This document shows, piece after piece, positions 35,174-47,514 of a stretch of 64,000 nt of DNA. Origin of the DNA: Batkoa obscura. Taxonomy: Eukaryota > Entomophthoromycota > Entomophthoromycetes > Entomophthorales > Batkoaceae. The notes below the pieces were generated by a model. It saw only the letters and a list, made by a program, of their open reading frames with translations. It did no database searches and was not told the DNA's origin. The stretch covers positions 682,001 through 746,000 of the forward strand of contig JASVEC010000006.1 of assembly GCA_030770535.1 (NCBI GenBank), given 5' to 3'. Within the stretch, counting starts at the first letter, position 1. Each line of letters begins with the position of its first letter. A program made the translations under genes and the position numbers.

Positions 35174-35546
35174 TTAAAAAGCATCAAGTACATTTTCCAA
35201 AAGAGCCGGATAGCCAGGATGATCGATTTTAGAACTAATTTCACGAATCGAGTAAACTAATCAAAGCTTAAAATACATTCTATAAAGTAAGAAAAGATAA
35301 ATAAACTTACCACCTAGCGCTTGATTTTTTTCGTTAATAATTTTAAACTTTGGATGATTGTGTTCTGTTTCAAAACAATCCTTATCGTTGATGATTTTAA
35401 TAATAATACCTAAACTAGATGTCATCTCTCCACTTCCTTCCATTTGATGATAATATTCTACTCGATCTCAAAATCATAGATTAATCAAGTTAGACTAAAA
35501 TAAATGCTAATCTACCTCCTACTTTAAGTTCAGCTGTAAAATCCAT
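35174..35546 (-). CDS. Small conserved-looking protein, possibly Tudor/HVA1-like
   Basis: Three exons joined in phase: MDFTAELKVG (ATG at 35546), DRVEYYHQMEGSGEMTSSLGIIIKII...NHPKFKIINEKNQALGG, and VYSIREISSKIDHPGYPALLENVLDAF, about 90 residues. The pattern 'KVGDRVEYY...S.G.I..I......PKF.I.NE......' resembles small fungal proteins with a hypervirulence-associated (HVA1) TUDOR-like barrel; this match is from memory of the pattern and only tentative. No signal peptide or helix. The exon joins leave an open frame throughout, which supports a real gene. Function unknown. Confidence 0.6.
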
Positions 35547-36142
35547 AATTTCTAAAATTAAGAATAGTAAAAAACGATTGCGTCGTTTATTTAAATGAAT
35601 ATTTATATCACATAGATTCTTATATTTATATCATAATCCATTCCTTTGGCTTTTTATTTGATACCATGTTTCACTTGATCAAATCAAACTTTTAAATTAT
35701 GATACAATAATGAATCAAATATTAGTTTAAATGGTATTGTTTCAATGTCATTCAAATTTACTGCTATTACTAAAATATTTTAAATATGGATTTTCTTACA
35801 TAGTTTGATGTCTTTATAAATTAAATGCTGTTATATAATATGATTTTACAAATTATATGAAACGTTTAATTTATAAAAGCATCAAATTATGTAAAAAGAT
35901 TTACATTTAAATTATGTCAATAGTATTTTTGCTATGCCAACTGATTTGATATTTTTAAAGAGCAGTAACCAACGTTTCAATGTGGGAAAAAAATAAGGAA
36001 TACAACAGAAACTAACTAATTTTATATACTTCAAAGATTTAGAAGCATTTTATAATAAACCTTAAATTAAGAAAATTACAATGAAAGTTAATAATTATTT
36101 ATTAGTTAAATATAAAGATATACTATGCAAAAAGATTAATAT
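35547..36142. other. Intergenic, no gene seen
   Basis: AT-rich spacer between two minus-strand genes; no gene recognised. Confidence 0.4.
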
Positions 36143-36805
36143 CTACAATATTAATGAAATAAGGCTGTAAAATAGGGATAATAAAAGGGTAATGGAGACT
36201 AATTTAGCATTACTACTATTGTTAGATGCTTTAGTAGTTGAGGCTTGAGAAGAACTTGAATTTGAATTAGAAGAATATTTACTACTCGAAGAAGAATCAG
36301 TTGATGAAGGTTTACTATTTGGATCTTTAGTTTTAGTTGTAGCTAAATTACTAGATGAATTATTTGATGAATCATCCGATGGATCATTAATAGTAGTAAA
36401 GGAAGCTTGTAAAGAAGCATCTGTTATTTTATTTTTAAGTTCACTTTGTTTATCATTGGCACGACCAACTACTTGAAAAAAATGCGAAAATTTATAATTT
36501 CCATTAGAATCAGTAAGCTTAACAGCATAATCACCACCACTTACAAAATTATCCGGAACTGTAAAAAGTAATTGTTTATCACTTATCTTTCTTTCTCCTA
36601 ATGAGGTTACTACTTGTAAATCATTGGGGTCCCCACGTACAATATCTATATTAACTGAACCTACATTATTATTGTCATTTATAAAGTACCAACTTATAGT
36701 TGCAGCTTTAGTAGTATACCATACTGTACCATCAACTGGATCATTGACCGCATAATCCGCTAGTATTAAACTGAAATAAGAGATAAAGTAAAGGATGAAA
36801 TACAT
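36143..36805 (-). CDS. Kre9/Knh1-domain GPI-anchored cell-surface protein
   Basis: 220 residues, single exon. Signal peptide MYFILYFISYFSLILA; then an Ig-like domain of the Kre9/Knh1 (Ser-Thr-rich GPI-anchored) family: YAVNDPVDGTVWYTTKAATISWYF, VNIDIVRGDP, LLFTVPDNFVSGGDYAVKLTDSNGNYKFSHFFQV. A Ser/Thr/Asn-rich stalk of ~60 residues (sites for O-mannosylation) follows, and the last 20 residues (LVSITLLLSLFYSLISLIL) form a hydrophobic GPI-attachment signal preceded by small residues (SNNSSNA). It should sit on the plasma membrane or wall. Members are linked with beta-1,6-glucan or general wall organisation; the exact role is unknown. Confidence 0.88.
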   Translation of the reverse strand: MYFILYFISYFSLILADYAVNDPVDGTVWYTTKAATISWYFINDNNNVGSVNIDIVRGDPNDLQVVTSLGERKISDKQLLFTVPDNFVSGGDYAVKLTDSNGNYKFSHFFQVVGRANDKQSELKNKITDASLQASFTTINDPSDDSSNNSSSNLATTKTKDPNSKPSSTDSSSSSKYSSNSNSSSSQASTTKASNNSSNAKLVSITLLLSLFYSLISLIL

Positions 36806-38394
36806 ATTAAATGTTGATAATTAATAAGAAAAGATAACTGAATATTTATCTAGCTTTTATATGGCATTTTTGTATATTAGATAACCCCATTAAAAACTTT
36901 AATTGAAATTTATTTTCTTTAGACTTTGGTTCCGACCCCTTAATCGAGTTAACTCAATTAACTTACTCACTTTTAAAACTCGAAGTTACGTTATTAACAA
37001 CTTTTTTTTTGTTGCTTTTAAAACTCCGTGATTTTTGTTAACTTATTTAAAGTAGTAAATTAAGATAATTTTTTATTTTAATATATTATTGTTGTATTAT
37101 ATCACTATAATACACTATTAAAATATATTAAAATTACTTTATTTAAATGTATATTTATTTTTCTACATACTTGATTTCCTTTCTACTCTCAGTATAGAAT
37201 TTTATGCAATTGAGAAAAATTGGTTTAAGGAAGAGTAGTTTCCGCAGCTTAATTTGCAAAAATGCTGTAACATGATAATTTTTTTATAACTTTTAAGTTA
37301 GCACCACATTAACTTTGGAAACTTAAGCCCTAAATCAAACTGTAAAAACTTTTGAAATTCAACTAAGCTTAGAAATTCAGCCATATTTGAAGCAGAATAG
37401 AATCTAAATTTATTATACTAGACTGTTGTATATTTTTTTTATACTTATAAAGAATTGAGTTATAGATCATTTTAAAATTGGACGAACTCACTTAATGAAA
37501 ATACGGAAGTTTTAGCTCCATTTTTTAAACTTGACATTAAATGTACTAGATTAAATTTAATGATAATTTTTCTTAAAGCTATTTTATTTTTTAAGATACC
37601 AATACCATATTAAAAATTGTTTAGAAATAAGGATCTCTTAGTTATAAAGCACCTCACATAATATTAAAGGCTTTATTGCCCTCTAAAATGTAGCTAAGCT
37701 CATTTAGTTTCTTGAGGTTGCTTGTCATCAATAATTCCTCAAAAAAATGCTTAGGTTTTTATAGAAAGTTATCCAAGCTACTTTTATAATGTAAAAGAAA
37801 CTGTTGACAGATTTAAACTTGAGTAAGCTTAAAAATGATATAACAACCTAATTGATAAGTTATTTTTTTAATATTTTTATCTTTCATTTTCTACTTTGAT
37901 TTATATTAAAAAATTTGTTTTCCTTTTGTAATCTTTCTTAGATTAGTCAAAGATTCTTAAAATTTTAAGTGGCTTAAAAAATGAACAAAAATTCTATCAA
38001 ATTTATTAAAGATTAGTTAAGAACATTGTATAGGGCAATTTATAAAGTAATCAAACTTTTTATTCAATTTTGTTTTGGTAAGGGTATAGAATTATTACAA
38101 TTGTGCTTTTTTACTGAAAAATTATCTTATTTTCAGACATAAAAAACATTTGCTATTGCAATCAATAACTTTAAAATAATCACAACCTAAAAAATGTAAT
38201 TACTTTAGAAACTATCTTCTATTTTTTTGGACAAATAAATTGGTATTTGTCCACTTAATTAAAATTTCAAAAATAAAAAAAAAGAGAGGTAATTTATACA
38301 ATTAATATAACAAATAAAAATATTATAACTAAATACTAAAAATCCAACATTTATTAACCTAAAATTACTATTAAAAATTCAACTTTACTAAAAA
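36806..38394. other. Long intergenic region, no gene seen
   Basis: AT-rich, many short homopolymer runs. No reading frame on either strand could be tied to a family. Confidence 0.4.
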
Positions 38395-38990
38395 CTTACC
38401 AAATTCATTTAAACTTAAAGGATTTGAAATAAACAAAATTGAATTGAGTGCTCCCTGAAGCCCAGGAAAAACAAATGGAATCTATTTATAACTTTAATAG
38501 CCTCCGTTTCATCAACGCTATACGATAATAAAAGCATATAATAAATACTAAATATACCAATAATAAAAGGAATCATTGTATAACTAAAAGCTACAGCTAC
38601 CAATTGGAATTGAATCCATCTTTTTGCTTTAAAAAACAGATTTCAACTTCTTGAAGATGAGGAGGAATGAATCAATTTATATAATAGAAACAAAAACAAA
38701 AAGGGAGTAGTAAAAAAATAAAAGAAACTGGGACTGTACTTTATAGAGATGGTTGCTATCACTCTATTGTTTGTAGTTACAAAATTACACATATTAATTT
38801 TACTCGAGTAGCTTATAGTTGATATTAAACTTAATAATAAAGACAATCATACTGGTAATATATAAAATCCTTTTATAATTACTCCAGTTAGTTTTGAATT
38901 AAAGATTAATTGAATTAGCATAATAATTAATATAAATATGGAATAGATAGTGGATAATGAGATACAAAAGGTAGTTATCTATCGAAAAAA
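38395..38990 (-). pseudogene. Decayed seven-helix receptor-like membrane protein
   Basis: On the minus strand the broken frames give a chain of hydrophobic helices: FCISLSTIYSIFILIIMLIQLIF, LSLLLSLISTISYSS, SPSFFYFFTTPFLFLFLLYKL, then QLVAVAFSYTMIPFIIGIFSIYYMLL and, in a shifted frame, LQGALNSILFISNPLSLNEFGKF. The final LQG..N...F..NP pattern is typical of helix 7 in fungal G-protein-coupled receptors. A stop lies between the third and fourth helices and there are frame changes, so this is taken as a dead host gene. Family call is tentative. Confidence 0.45.
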
Positions 38991-39072
38991 GTATCATGTA
39001 TAAGTACATTCTTTTATTATAAGGAGCGATATTTGAATTATACACTTCATAAAACTAGATAATAAAATTAAT

Positions 39073-39178
39073 ATATGGGGGTGTTTTTTTTTTTTGCTTC
39101 GTCACTTCTCCCATCTTTTAAGCGCTATTTGAGTAGAAAAATTGTTAATAAAATTCTTAAACACAATATATCCCTATA
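39073..39178 (+). mobile_element. MITE copy 6
   Basis: TATGGGGGTGTTTTTTTTTT ... CACAATATATCCCTATA. Keeps TTTTAAGCGCTATTTGAG. Paired with an inverted copy 150 bp to the right. Confidence 0.85.
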
Positions 39179-39328
39179 TGTAATTGATAATCTATTTGAT
39201 GGGCTAATTTTTCGTTAATTAGAGAAATAATTATAATGCCAATTAATAAAAAAATAACGTAAGTATTGAGATGGAGTTTGATAAAATGAGTAGAAATGAA
39301 GTTAAAAAGGAAGTTGTGGAAGACATTA

Positions 39329-39433
39329 TTTGGAGATGTATTCTTGTGTTTAATAATTTTATTAACAACTTTTCTACTTAAATAACACTTAAGAAACGGA
39401 AAAAGTGATGAAACCAAAAAACACACCCTCATT
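39329..39433 (-). mobile_element. MITE copy 7 (reverse orientation)
   Basis: TGGAGATGTATTCTTGTGTT ... AAACCAAAAAACACACCCTCA. More diverged than copy 6; the flanking TA has become TT. Copies 6 and 7 bound 39179-39328 as an inverted pair. Confidence 0.8.
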
Positions 39434-40285
39434 TATGTTTTTTTAATAGATTAAGTAAATTATAAAATTATAATTTAAGTTTTTATTTATAGTTTAGTTT
39501 GAATATAAGATAACCTTCCATTTATCTCAAAAAAAAATTTGTATGGCAGATTTATTTGAGTTATTCTTTATAAAAATGGTCTATTGGAACTTATAGAATA
39601 CAATAAGATAACATTTAAAATGGATTCAATTTAATTAGTAAAAATGTTACTATATTTGATAAATAATTTACTATATTTAGAAACTATAAAGTTTTGAAAT
39701 TATTCTGATCCAATGTAAATGAGAAATTTATTTTCTTCTATTTATTTATAAGTTAATTACTAATTAACTACCTGTTATTTTTAGTCATATTATTAGTTAC
39801 TTTTTTATTTAAATCCTATATAATATATGATACAAGACTTGGTAAACAATTATCAAAATTCAATTATTTATAAAAAAAGCTATTTTGTTAGCAACTTTTA
39901 AACTTTTATCTATATAAAAACTAAGATTCAAACGAATATTTAATAAATAAAAACATAGAAAAAATAAATAACAGTATTTTTATAAAAACGAATATTCAAA
40001 TAAATAGTAAAAATATTCAAAAGGTGTTTGATATACTTTATAACTAAAAATACAACGGAATCCAAGCAAATAGACCAATATCTATTACAATTTAATACTT
40101 TAATACCACAATTAAACCTCAACTGAAGCTTGGCGTTTTAATAGTCTCATTCTTTACTTAAGTAAATTTTTATATAATTAATACAATTGAATTTCACGCC
40201 AAATAATGAATTTCTTAACAAAAATAATACTTAGAAATATATAACTACGAACCCATAAAACTCAATAAACAAAATATTCATTGTT
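39434..40285. other. Intergenic, no gene seen
   Basis: AT-rich 3' flank of FAN1; nothing recognised. Confidence 0.4.
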
Positions 40286-43200
40286 TCATTCTGAATGACT
40301 TAAATAATCATCATCATCTTTAACTTTAAAATAAATTACATCCGCTTGTATATTACTATCCGATAAATCTCTTAACCAAGTCTAATAATAATAATAATTA
40401 ATAATTAATATTATTATTCGTTTAATTATTAATTTATTTTTTACCTTTTGTTTAAATGATAATATATCACCAGGACCTTTAACTTCAGCAAATCTTACAT
40501 GTTTTTTATCCAAATGAATTAAAGTTAAATCAGGAAATCCAGTAAAATAATAATTATAATCCATTATTAATTTTTTCATAATATTAATTAATCCATTAAT
40601 AGGTAAATATTTTACTATTGAAGTTAAATCTAATAATGAATAAATTGGATCAAATCCCACTACTTTAACTAATGTTTTATTAATTTCATTATAATTTTTT
40701 TTTAATACTGATAATCCCATTCCAGTTTTTATATAATTTAAATGAGTTTCAATTACTTCTTTACGATCTAATTAATAATAAAAAATAAAAAATAAAAAAT
40801 AAAATTAAATATTAATTTACTTTGATAGAAACATTTAGACATAAAATCTAAAGGTTGTGATTGATATTGAGTTTCAAATACATTTGAAATGGACATAAAT
40901 AAAATATCCCAAAATAAATAAATAAAGAGTGTAGTAATTAATTTTCCTTCACAATGATATCCAATATAACCTTGTTTTTTAAAATGATCTAATGCCAATT
41001 CTTCTATTGTGTTTTCACTACCATCTGTACTTCGATAAATTCTTCTTGTTTTTGCAGATTTACAATTATTTAACAATTTTTGTGCAATTAATTCTATCGT
41101 AGTTGGTTTTTTAAATAAAGGTAATTGAAAGTTGAGAGTAACATTAATATTTTTTATTTTTCTTAATCGATCATAAATCATTTCTTTATCATCTAAATAT
41201 ATAAAATAATAAAAATAAATTTAATAATATAAATTTAATAATATAAATTTCTTACCTAAATTCAACAAACAATCATTTAATCCTTTAATACAAATATCAA
41301 ACCCTAATTTTAATTTATCTTTATCTTTTTCAAAATAATTTTGTAATATTAATCCAAGTCGATTATACCAAATACCTCTTTTTTTAATTCGATATATTTT
41401 TTGTTTTAATAATATTTGTAATAATTCACTTTCTTCTAAATATTTTTTTTCATTAGCTAATACTCTTAATTTTATTTCTTGTATTTTAGTAAATAAATAA
41501 CCTATATGACAATTAATTAATTAGTTGAAGTTTATATTAATTATTATTAAATAAGTAAATAAATTTACCAGCTGTATAATTAAGTTGATAATCCATCAAT
41601 TTATAATTATTAAAAAACTCAATTTCTTTTTGCCATTGTTCATAACATTCATTAGCAATTTCTTTAATAATTTGATAATAAAGTTCTTTTTCATTTTTCA
41701 TATGAAAAGCTTCCATTGTTATATGATACATAATATTAGCATATTCAAAATTTAGAAAATGTTGTTGATTTAAGAAAAACTGTCGATTTCTATTAATTTG
41801 ATATTTTGGAAAACATAACTTATTACTTTGAACTAAAATCGCTTTTGTTAAATGACATTGATTTAGTGGCAATGTGCGATGATAAGCCAATTGAAGTCGA
41901 TCAAATAATTGTCTTATATTGAGATTTAATTGAATTCTTTCTCCTAATATAAAGTAACATTTTTGTATATATTTATCTAAATTAGATGTATTATTATTTT
42001 TACTGTTATTATTTTTTAATTTCCAATTAGGAAATGCAAATAAATTAGGTTGATTTTTACAATGTAATATTAATTTTTGGGTTATTACATCTTTCTAGTT
42101 TAAATAAATAAAATAATAAATAAAATAAAATAAGATAATAAAATTAATAATTTCTTACTGGTTTACTTTTAAATCCATCGAACCATTTTTCCCCTTTAAC
42201 TATTGTTTTTAATTGAGGCAGAGTCATCATTCCTATTAATTCTTCTAAACTTGAGCTACCCGAAGAAAATAATATAAAAAACTGTCCTTTTATTAATTGA
42301 TTTAAACTATCATCTAATTGATTTTTAACTCTTTTTTTAATACAATAATCTAATAAACTTTCTTTTTTAATCCAACCATGTTTTCTTAAATAAACTCTTA
42401 ATAATAAATATTGACTTAATTCTAATAAATAAAATTCAATTAATTGAAAATCACTTCAAAAAAATTAAATAAAAACCTACCATCTAATTTTAAATATTTA
42501 TTAAACGTGTCAATTTCCTCACTAGAAAATAAATAACTTTCATTTAATAATATATCATTTAACCAATCATTAAAGATTTGTAATAAATAATCATTTAATA
42601 TTTCTATTTTAATATCTTCTTCTAAAAAAATTTCTTTTTCTTCTGGTTCAATTAATCCACTAACTTCTTTCTTAACAGTTACTTTAGGGCCTTTCACTTG
42701 TTCTTTTAATACCTATTATTGTTTATATAAATTAAATTAAAAATATAATAAACTTATTAATCATTTACCTCTTCTTTTAATTTACTTTTTACTTGAACCA
42801 TCTCAAAAAAATCGTTACTATTTATTCTATCTGTTCTTTCCTCATTAATTTTGTTTTGAGTTCCAATATCCACTTTATTATTTTTACTTTTCGTTGAAGT
42901 CCCAATATCTTCATTCTTTTCATTATCATTTTTTTTTTCGTTTAATTTATTATTTTCACTTTGAATTTGAGTCTCATTATGTTGACTCTTTTCATTATCT
43001 TTTTCATTTAATTCTTTACTTTCACTTTTCCTTGAATCTTCATTATCCTTATTATTTTCATTATTTTTCTTGTTTAATTTACTCCCTTCAATTTTCCCCA
43101 ATCCTTTCTCAATCCTGCTCTTCTTACTCCTTTTATCTCTTTCTTCAATGTCTGGTTCATCACTACTTTTATCCTTCATTTGATTTAACTCCTCTTCAGC

Positions 43201-43359
43201 CTCAGTTTTATTCCTTTTATTATTATTCCCTGGTTTACTTTTGATCACTTTAAAATCATCAGGAATCGAATTAGAACTCTGAGTTATACTTTTACCCGTC
43301 ATGTTTGCTCCTTGACTATCATCTGTTGGTGGGATGATGATTTCGCTTAGTTGACTCAT
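40286..43359 (-). CDS. FAN1: FAN1 structure-specific nuclease (VRR-NUC)
   Basis: Minus strand, about nine exons; ATG at 43359, stop TGA 40286-40288. Residues 1-200 are disordered and Lys/Glu/Asn-rich with no UBZ zinc finger, as in fission yeast Fan1. The SAP-like region includes LLLRVYLRKHGWIKKESLLDYC and EELIGMMTLPQLKTIVKG. The TPR-like helical part follows. RRIYRSTDGSENTIEELALDHF, IGYHCEGKLITTLFIYLFWDILF and VFETQYQSQPLDF are FAN1 hallmarks. The VRR-NUC domain at the end reads TGFPDLTLIHLDKKHVRFAEVKGPGDILSFKQKTWLRDL, with the catalytic D, E-x-K and Q residues present. FAN1 trims branched DNA 5' flaps in interstrand crosslink repair in the nucleus. Intron-rich and AT-rich but apparently intact. 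Confidence 0.92.
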
Positions 43360-44454
43360 TTTCGGAAATTACATAAAAGAAAAAATAGAGTGGATTGATA
43401 TTTTTTTAAAATTATGTTCAAGTTCAATTATAGGTAAATAGATACTACGTTGAGAATTAAGTTTCAGAGTTCAATATTTTGTTTATTTTATTGAATGTAG
43501 ATGGCTATTTTATAGAATGCAAATCGTAGTTTAAAAAAACACTAAATATATTATTTTCATTTGATTTTTTAATTTATTATAATTATAAAATTAATTACTA
43601 TTTCGAAACTTCAACTCAAAGTAAATATATTATTCAAAAAAATATTGACTTACATTGTATCAAATAGTCTTAACACAAGGATCAATTTGTTTTAATATAC
43701 GAGTTTGTATAATATTATAAAGTGTTTTATTGAACATTAGTCTTTTATAAGTTTTTTTTACATACTAAAATTAAATACTAATTCAAAAGTAAACAATCTA
43801 TTTCAATCCATTAACCTACCAACATAACTACCCAAAAAATAATGCATAGCTTAACCTATATACACTTCCTTTATTAAAAGTCAGTATTATAACCTATAAC
43901 TCACTGTCATATCATCTTATCGATTTATAAACTGATATACTCAACTCTATATAAATATATTAATTAACAAAAATTTTGAATTTGATTCATTTTAATAGTT
44001 ACTATGTCTTAAATTTCAAGAGTTTAATTCAAAAACTACTTTGAATTTTACGCTATGAAGGCTAAAAATGTATATTGTTAATAAAATGCAACTTTTGGAC
44101 AATAGTATTCAGTTTAAAGATAGAATAACTATTCCATCGAGTAATTATAAAATCACGTAAATGTTTGATTTTGTACGAAATTCCGTGATACATTACTTGA
44201 CCACAAATGGCAAGTTATTCTAACTTGCATTTAGATATCTTTTCTATTTTTTAATATTCCGGTATCTTATTTTAATAGAAATTCGTCATTCTAGAAAAAT
44301 AATAGAACTTAAATTCGATAATATAATATTATTGCAAATTAAAAGAAAACAAATAGCATTTAAGTCTAGCATAATTGAAAATTCAATATTGATTGATTTG
44401 AATTCTAGTTTGCTTTTTTAATTCAACAATTGCATAAAAAAATAACAAATTTAG
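43360..44454. other. Intergenic between divergent genes
   Basis: AT-rich; holds the promoters of FAN1 (left) and the orphan gene (right). No motif assigned. Confidence 0.4.
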
Positions 44455-45063
44455 ATGAATAAAGAGACTAAGGAAGATGCTGAAATTGTATCAGAAGGAG
44501 ATAAACAGATAATTGAAATTATAGAAGAAGTGGATAGTGATATAATAGAACAAAAAGGAGACTGGGACGAAGATAAGGAAGATGGTGATTTATTAGAAAG
44601 TAGAAATAAATATTTAAAAATTGGTCAATATACATGTATTAAACTACAGTTCTTATACTACAAAGCCGACAAGTCTTGGTTTTTCACCAAAAATTTAACA
44701 GAGTCTAATACCACTCTTAGCTTCCCAATCATTGAGCAAGTCATCATCTTATTAAAACCAAAATTGAAATCCACTTTAAAGCAATATTATGATAACACCA
44801 TCACTACCATTGTCGAACCCACTTTAGCCAACCCAGAGATTATAATAACGGAAAATTTAGTGTTGATTTACTTTTTAACAAAAGGGTATGATTTTAATGA
44901 AAATCAAAGTTTTTATTTATTAATGGAAGGAGAGATGAAAATTCAAGATTTTCGAATGTTTGAAAAGAATGTTTATTTAATGGTGGGGCCAAGAGACAAT
45001 AAGGGAGATTCTAAAAGAGTTGTTAATAGGATGTTAAGAAGTATAAGAGAATGGTTGGATTAA
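44455..45063 (+). CDS. Unrecognised acidic 202-residue protein
   Basis: Single open frame, ATG at 44455, stop TAA 45061-45063. The first ~50 residues are strongly acidic (VDSDIIEQKGDWDEDKEDGD), followed by a folded-looking region: YLKIGQYTCIKLQFLYYKAD, SWFFTKNLTESNTTLSFPII, and YLMVGPRDNKGDSKRVVNRMLRSIREWLD. Trp, His-poor, Phe/Tyr-rich cores and the higher GC of 44640-44840 suggest true coding. No signal peptide or membrane helix. I do not recognise the family; it may be nuclear or cytosolic. Confidence 0.7.
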   Translation: MNKETKEDAEIVSEGDKQIIEIIEEVDSDIIEQKGDWDEDKEDGDLLESRNKYLKIGQYTCIKLQFLYYKADKSWFFTKNLTESNTTLSFPIIEQVIILLKPKLKSTLKQYYDNTITTIVEPTLANPEIIITENLVLIYFLTKGYDFNENQSFYLLMEGEMKIQDFRMFEKNVYLMVGPRDNKGDSKRVVNRMLRSIREWLD

Positions 45064-45337
45064 TATAAGGTATTTGTTTTTATGTTGGTAAGAAGTAAAT
45101 AAATTTTATTAATCGCTTGAAGTAAATAGTCTTGAAATCAGATTACGACTGCTATGTTTTTGGGCGATTTTGTTATTAAATTGGAATCTATTAAAGTTTA
45201 TTCTTCTGCTTCTATTATTTTTTTAGTTTTTATATAAATTATTTGAAACCAAGGTAAGCTTCACTTGAAATATTAATATTCATTAGCCGTAAGTTTTTAT
45301 TCAATATATTAATTATTTCATATCATTCTATAATTAA

Positions 45338-45442
45338 TTTGAGGGTGTTTTTTTTGGTTTCATTACTTTTTCCCCTTTTTAAGCACTACTTGAGTGGAAA
45401 AATTGTTAATAAAATTGTTAAACACAAAAATATATCCTCATT
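45338..45442 (+). mobile_element. MITE copy 8
   Basis: TTGAGGGTGTTTTTTTTGG ... CACAAAAATATATCCTCA. Carries AAGCACTACTTGAGTGGAAA in place of the consensus AAGCGCTATTTGAGCGGAAA. Confidence 0.82.
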
Positions 45443-45670
45443 TAAACATTCAAAAACATTAAATAATATTTTGTAAACCATAGTTGAACATAACATAACT
45501 CAAATTAGTCGAAGGTTCTCAAACAAACTTTAATTAGTTAAATATATAATCATAATACTTTTTTTTATTTAAAAATTATTCTACCTACCTATATATAAAT
45601 TATTACATTAAAAAATCCCATCTACGAACACAAAAGCCATATAACTCATATTAAATTTCAACATCTCTCT

Positions 45671-47115
45671 TTATTTAAGACTTGAATTCTTAGCAGTGGC
45701 AGTCATACAAACCCCATTTTTAGTTTTTAATTGATGAAATTTATTAGTATCTGGATGATACCAGCCGGCTATTCTATTATCATCTGTTTTTAATCCAGGT
45801 TGAATAGTTTCCCAAATTTTTCTTTTTGGATTTAATACAGCTTCTGGCTCTTGTCCTTCAAATTCTTCAAAATAAACTCGATCTCCAGGTTGAGATCCGC
45901 TTGGTGGTTCAACAAATTCCACTTTGCCTTCAGCACTGGTACCGCATAATACCATAGCATAAGATTTCACTCCACGCATACTGTAGATAAGGAATGTTAA
46001 TATTTTTGTATTTTTATGATTGATAATATTAATTTACTTAGCTGGTTTTAAATTACAAACTAAAACAACGTAACGGTTCTATAAAAAGTAATTAAAAAAA
46101 GTCCATTAAAAAAATTGATAAAATTACCTTTATCTCCTCAAGTGAAAAATGATTAACTAACCCAGAAACAACAGTACGTGGAGCTTCTTCACCAAGTTCA
46201 ATTTGTTCCACATATAATGAATCAGCAGCTTCATGTTTAGCAACTTCAATGATATGACCCACTCTAAGATCAACCATAGAAGGAACTATAGGAGCAGCAA
46301 CAGCTAATTCAAATAAATAAACATATCCTATATAACGAGTAGAAAAGTATATAAAACTTACCAGTTTTAGCAGGAGCAGCTGGTTTTTTCTCTTTCTTTT
46401 TTTTACCACTTAAATTCAAAGCTTCTAGATCAATAGTAATAGCTTCCATTTCAGCGGATTTAAAACTTTCACCTTTAGAAAGTAAAGTTTGAATATTGTT
46501 AAACCATCTCATTACATTTAATAATGTTTTTTGTCCTTCAAGTCCAATACTGTTGATGTGGTTCCTCAAACGTGCATAAATGACTAAATCAGCAAGTGTA
46601 AACTTGTTATTACAAAGATAACTTTTGCCGGATAAATGGGAATTGAGAGTCTATATTATTAATAAAATAATTTATAAAAAACACTAGCTTATTTACCTTT
46701 GAAAATTCAGCTAATTCTTCTTCACTTACTGATGAACTGGATAACCATTGCTCAACCTAAAATAAATAAACATAATTAAATCCATTTTTTTAAAAAAAAG
46801 GAGTAAAGAAATAAATTACATCAGCTTGAACTTGAGGTTCCTCTGAACTTCCACCAAATTTAGCATCATATTCATTAGTCAAATAAACTAATACACTATT
46901 TTCTGAAGTGATTTCAATATTATCTTGAAGTTGAAGTTTGGTAGGCTATACAATCGAATATTAGTATATTTAATCAAATAATTGAAAAATAGGATTACTT
47001 CATTATCTTCAATAGATACTTTAAGGGTTGGTTGAGCTTCCTTATTGGTTTCAACAAGGTAATGATAGACTAATATGGCTACTTGATCCTTTTTATTGAT
47101 GTTTAATTGACTCAT
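45671..47115 (-). CDS. ARC1: Arc1-type aminoacyl-tRNA synthetase cofactor
   Basis: Minus strand, about six exons, ATG at 47115, stop TAA 45671-45673. The N-terminal half has a GST-C-like fold: VEQWLSSSSVSEEELAEFSKTLNSHLSGKSYLCNNKFTLADLVIYARLRNHI. A Lys-rich hinge (GKKKKEKKPAAPAKT) follows. The C-terminal half is an EMAP-II/OB tRNA-binding domain: VDLRVGHIIEVAKHEAADSLYVEQIELGEEAPRTVVSGLVNHFSLEEI, then KMRGVKSYAMVLCGTSAEGKVEFVEPPSGSQPGDRV and ETIQPGLKTDDNRIAGW. Arc1 delivers tRNA to methionyl- and glutamyl-tRNA synthetases in the cytosol; the vertebrate relative is AIMP1. The domain order GST-C, Lys hinge, EMAP-II is that of Arc1, not of tyrosyl-tRNA synthetase. Introns are 50-75 nt. Confidence 0.92.
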
Positions 47116-47514
47116 TTCTGAAGGTTAAAAATAGGCTTAATTGCTTTACTTTTTTTTGAAAATTTTACCTTGGATTGAAATTATTGGTGTACTTTGGAAT
47201 TAGGGGATTTTTTTTGAATTTTTTTGATGACGAATTGAATTGTTTTAACAGAAATAAAGTTTTTAATTTAATATAATAACTAAGAAAATTAATAGAATTA
47301 AAAAGTTTTGATTAAAATATAAAATATTAAAAAACATAATAAAATAGTAATTCTTTATTTGATATTTTAAATGTGAAAATAACATAATTAAATATAAAGC
47401 ATAAATTTTTATTATTTTTACAAAGCTATTTTATTGGTTTATATAGTTTGAAATAAAATACTAAATATAAATTTTATTATATAAAAAAGCTTTTAAACAG
47501 TTTTAATAGTCTTT
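47116..47514. other. AT-rich spacer, no gene seen
   Basis: 5' flank of ARC1; no gene or clear motif. Confidence 0.4.
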
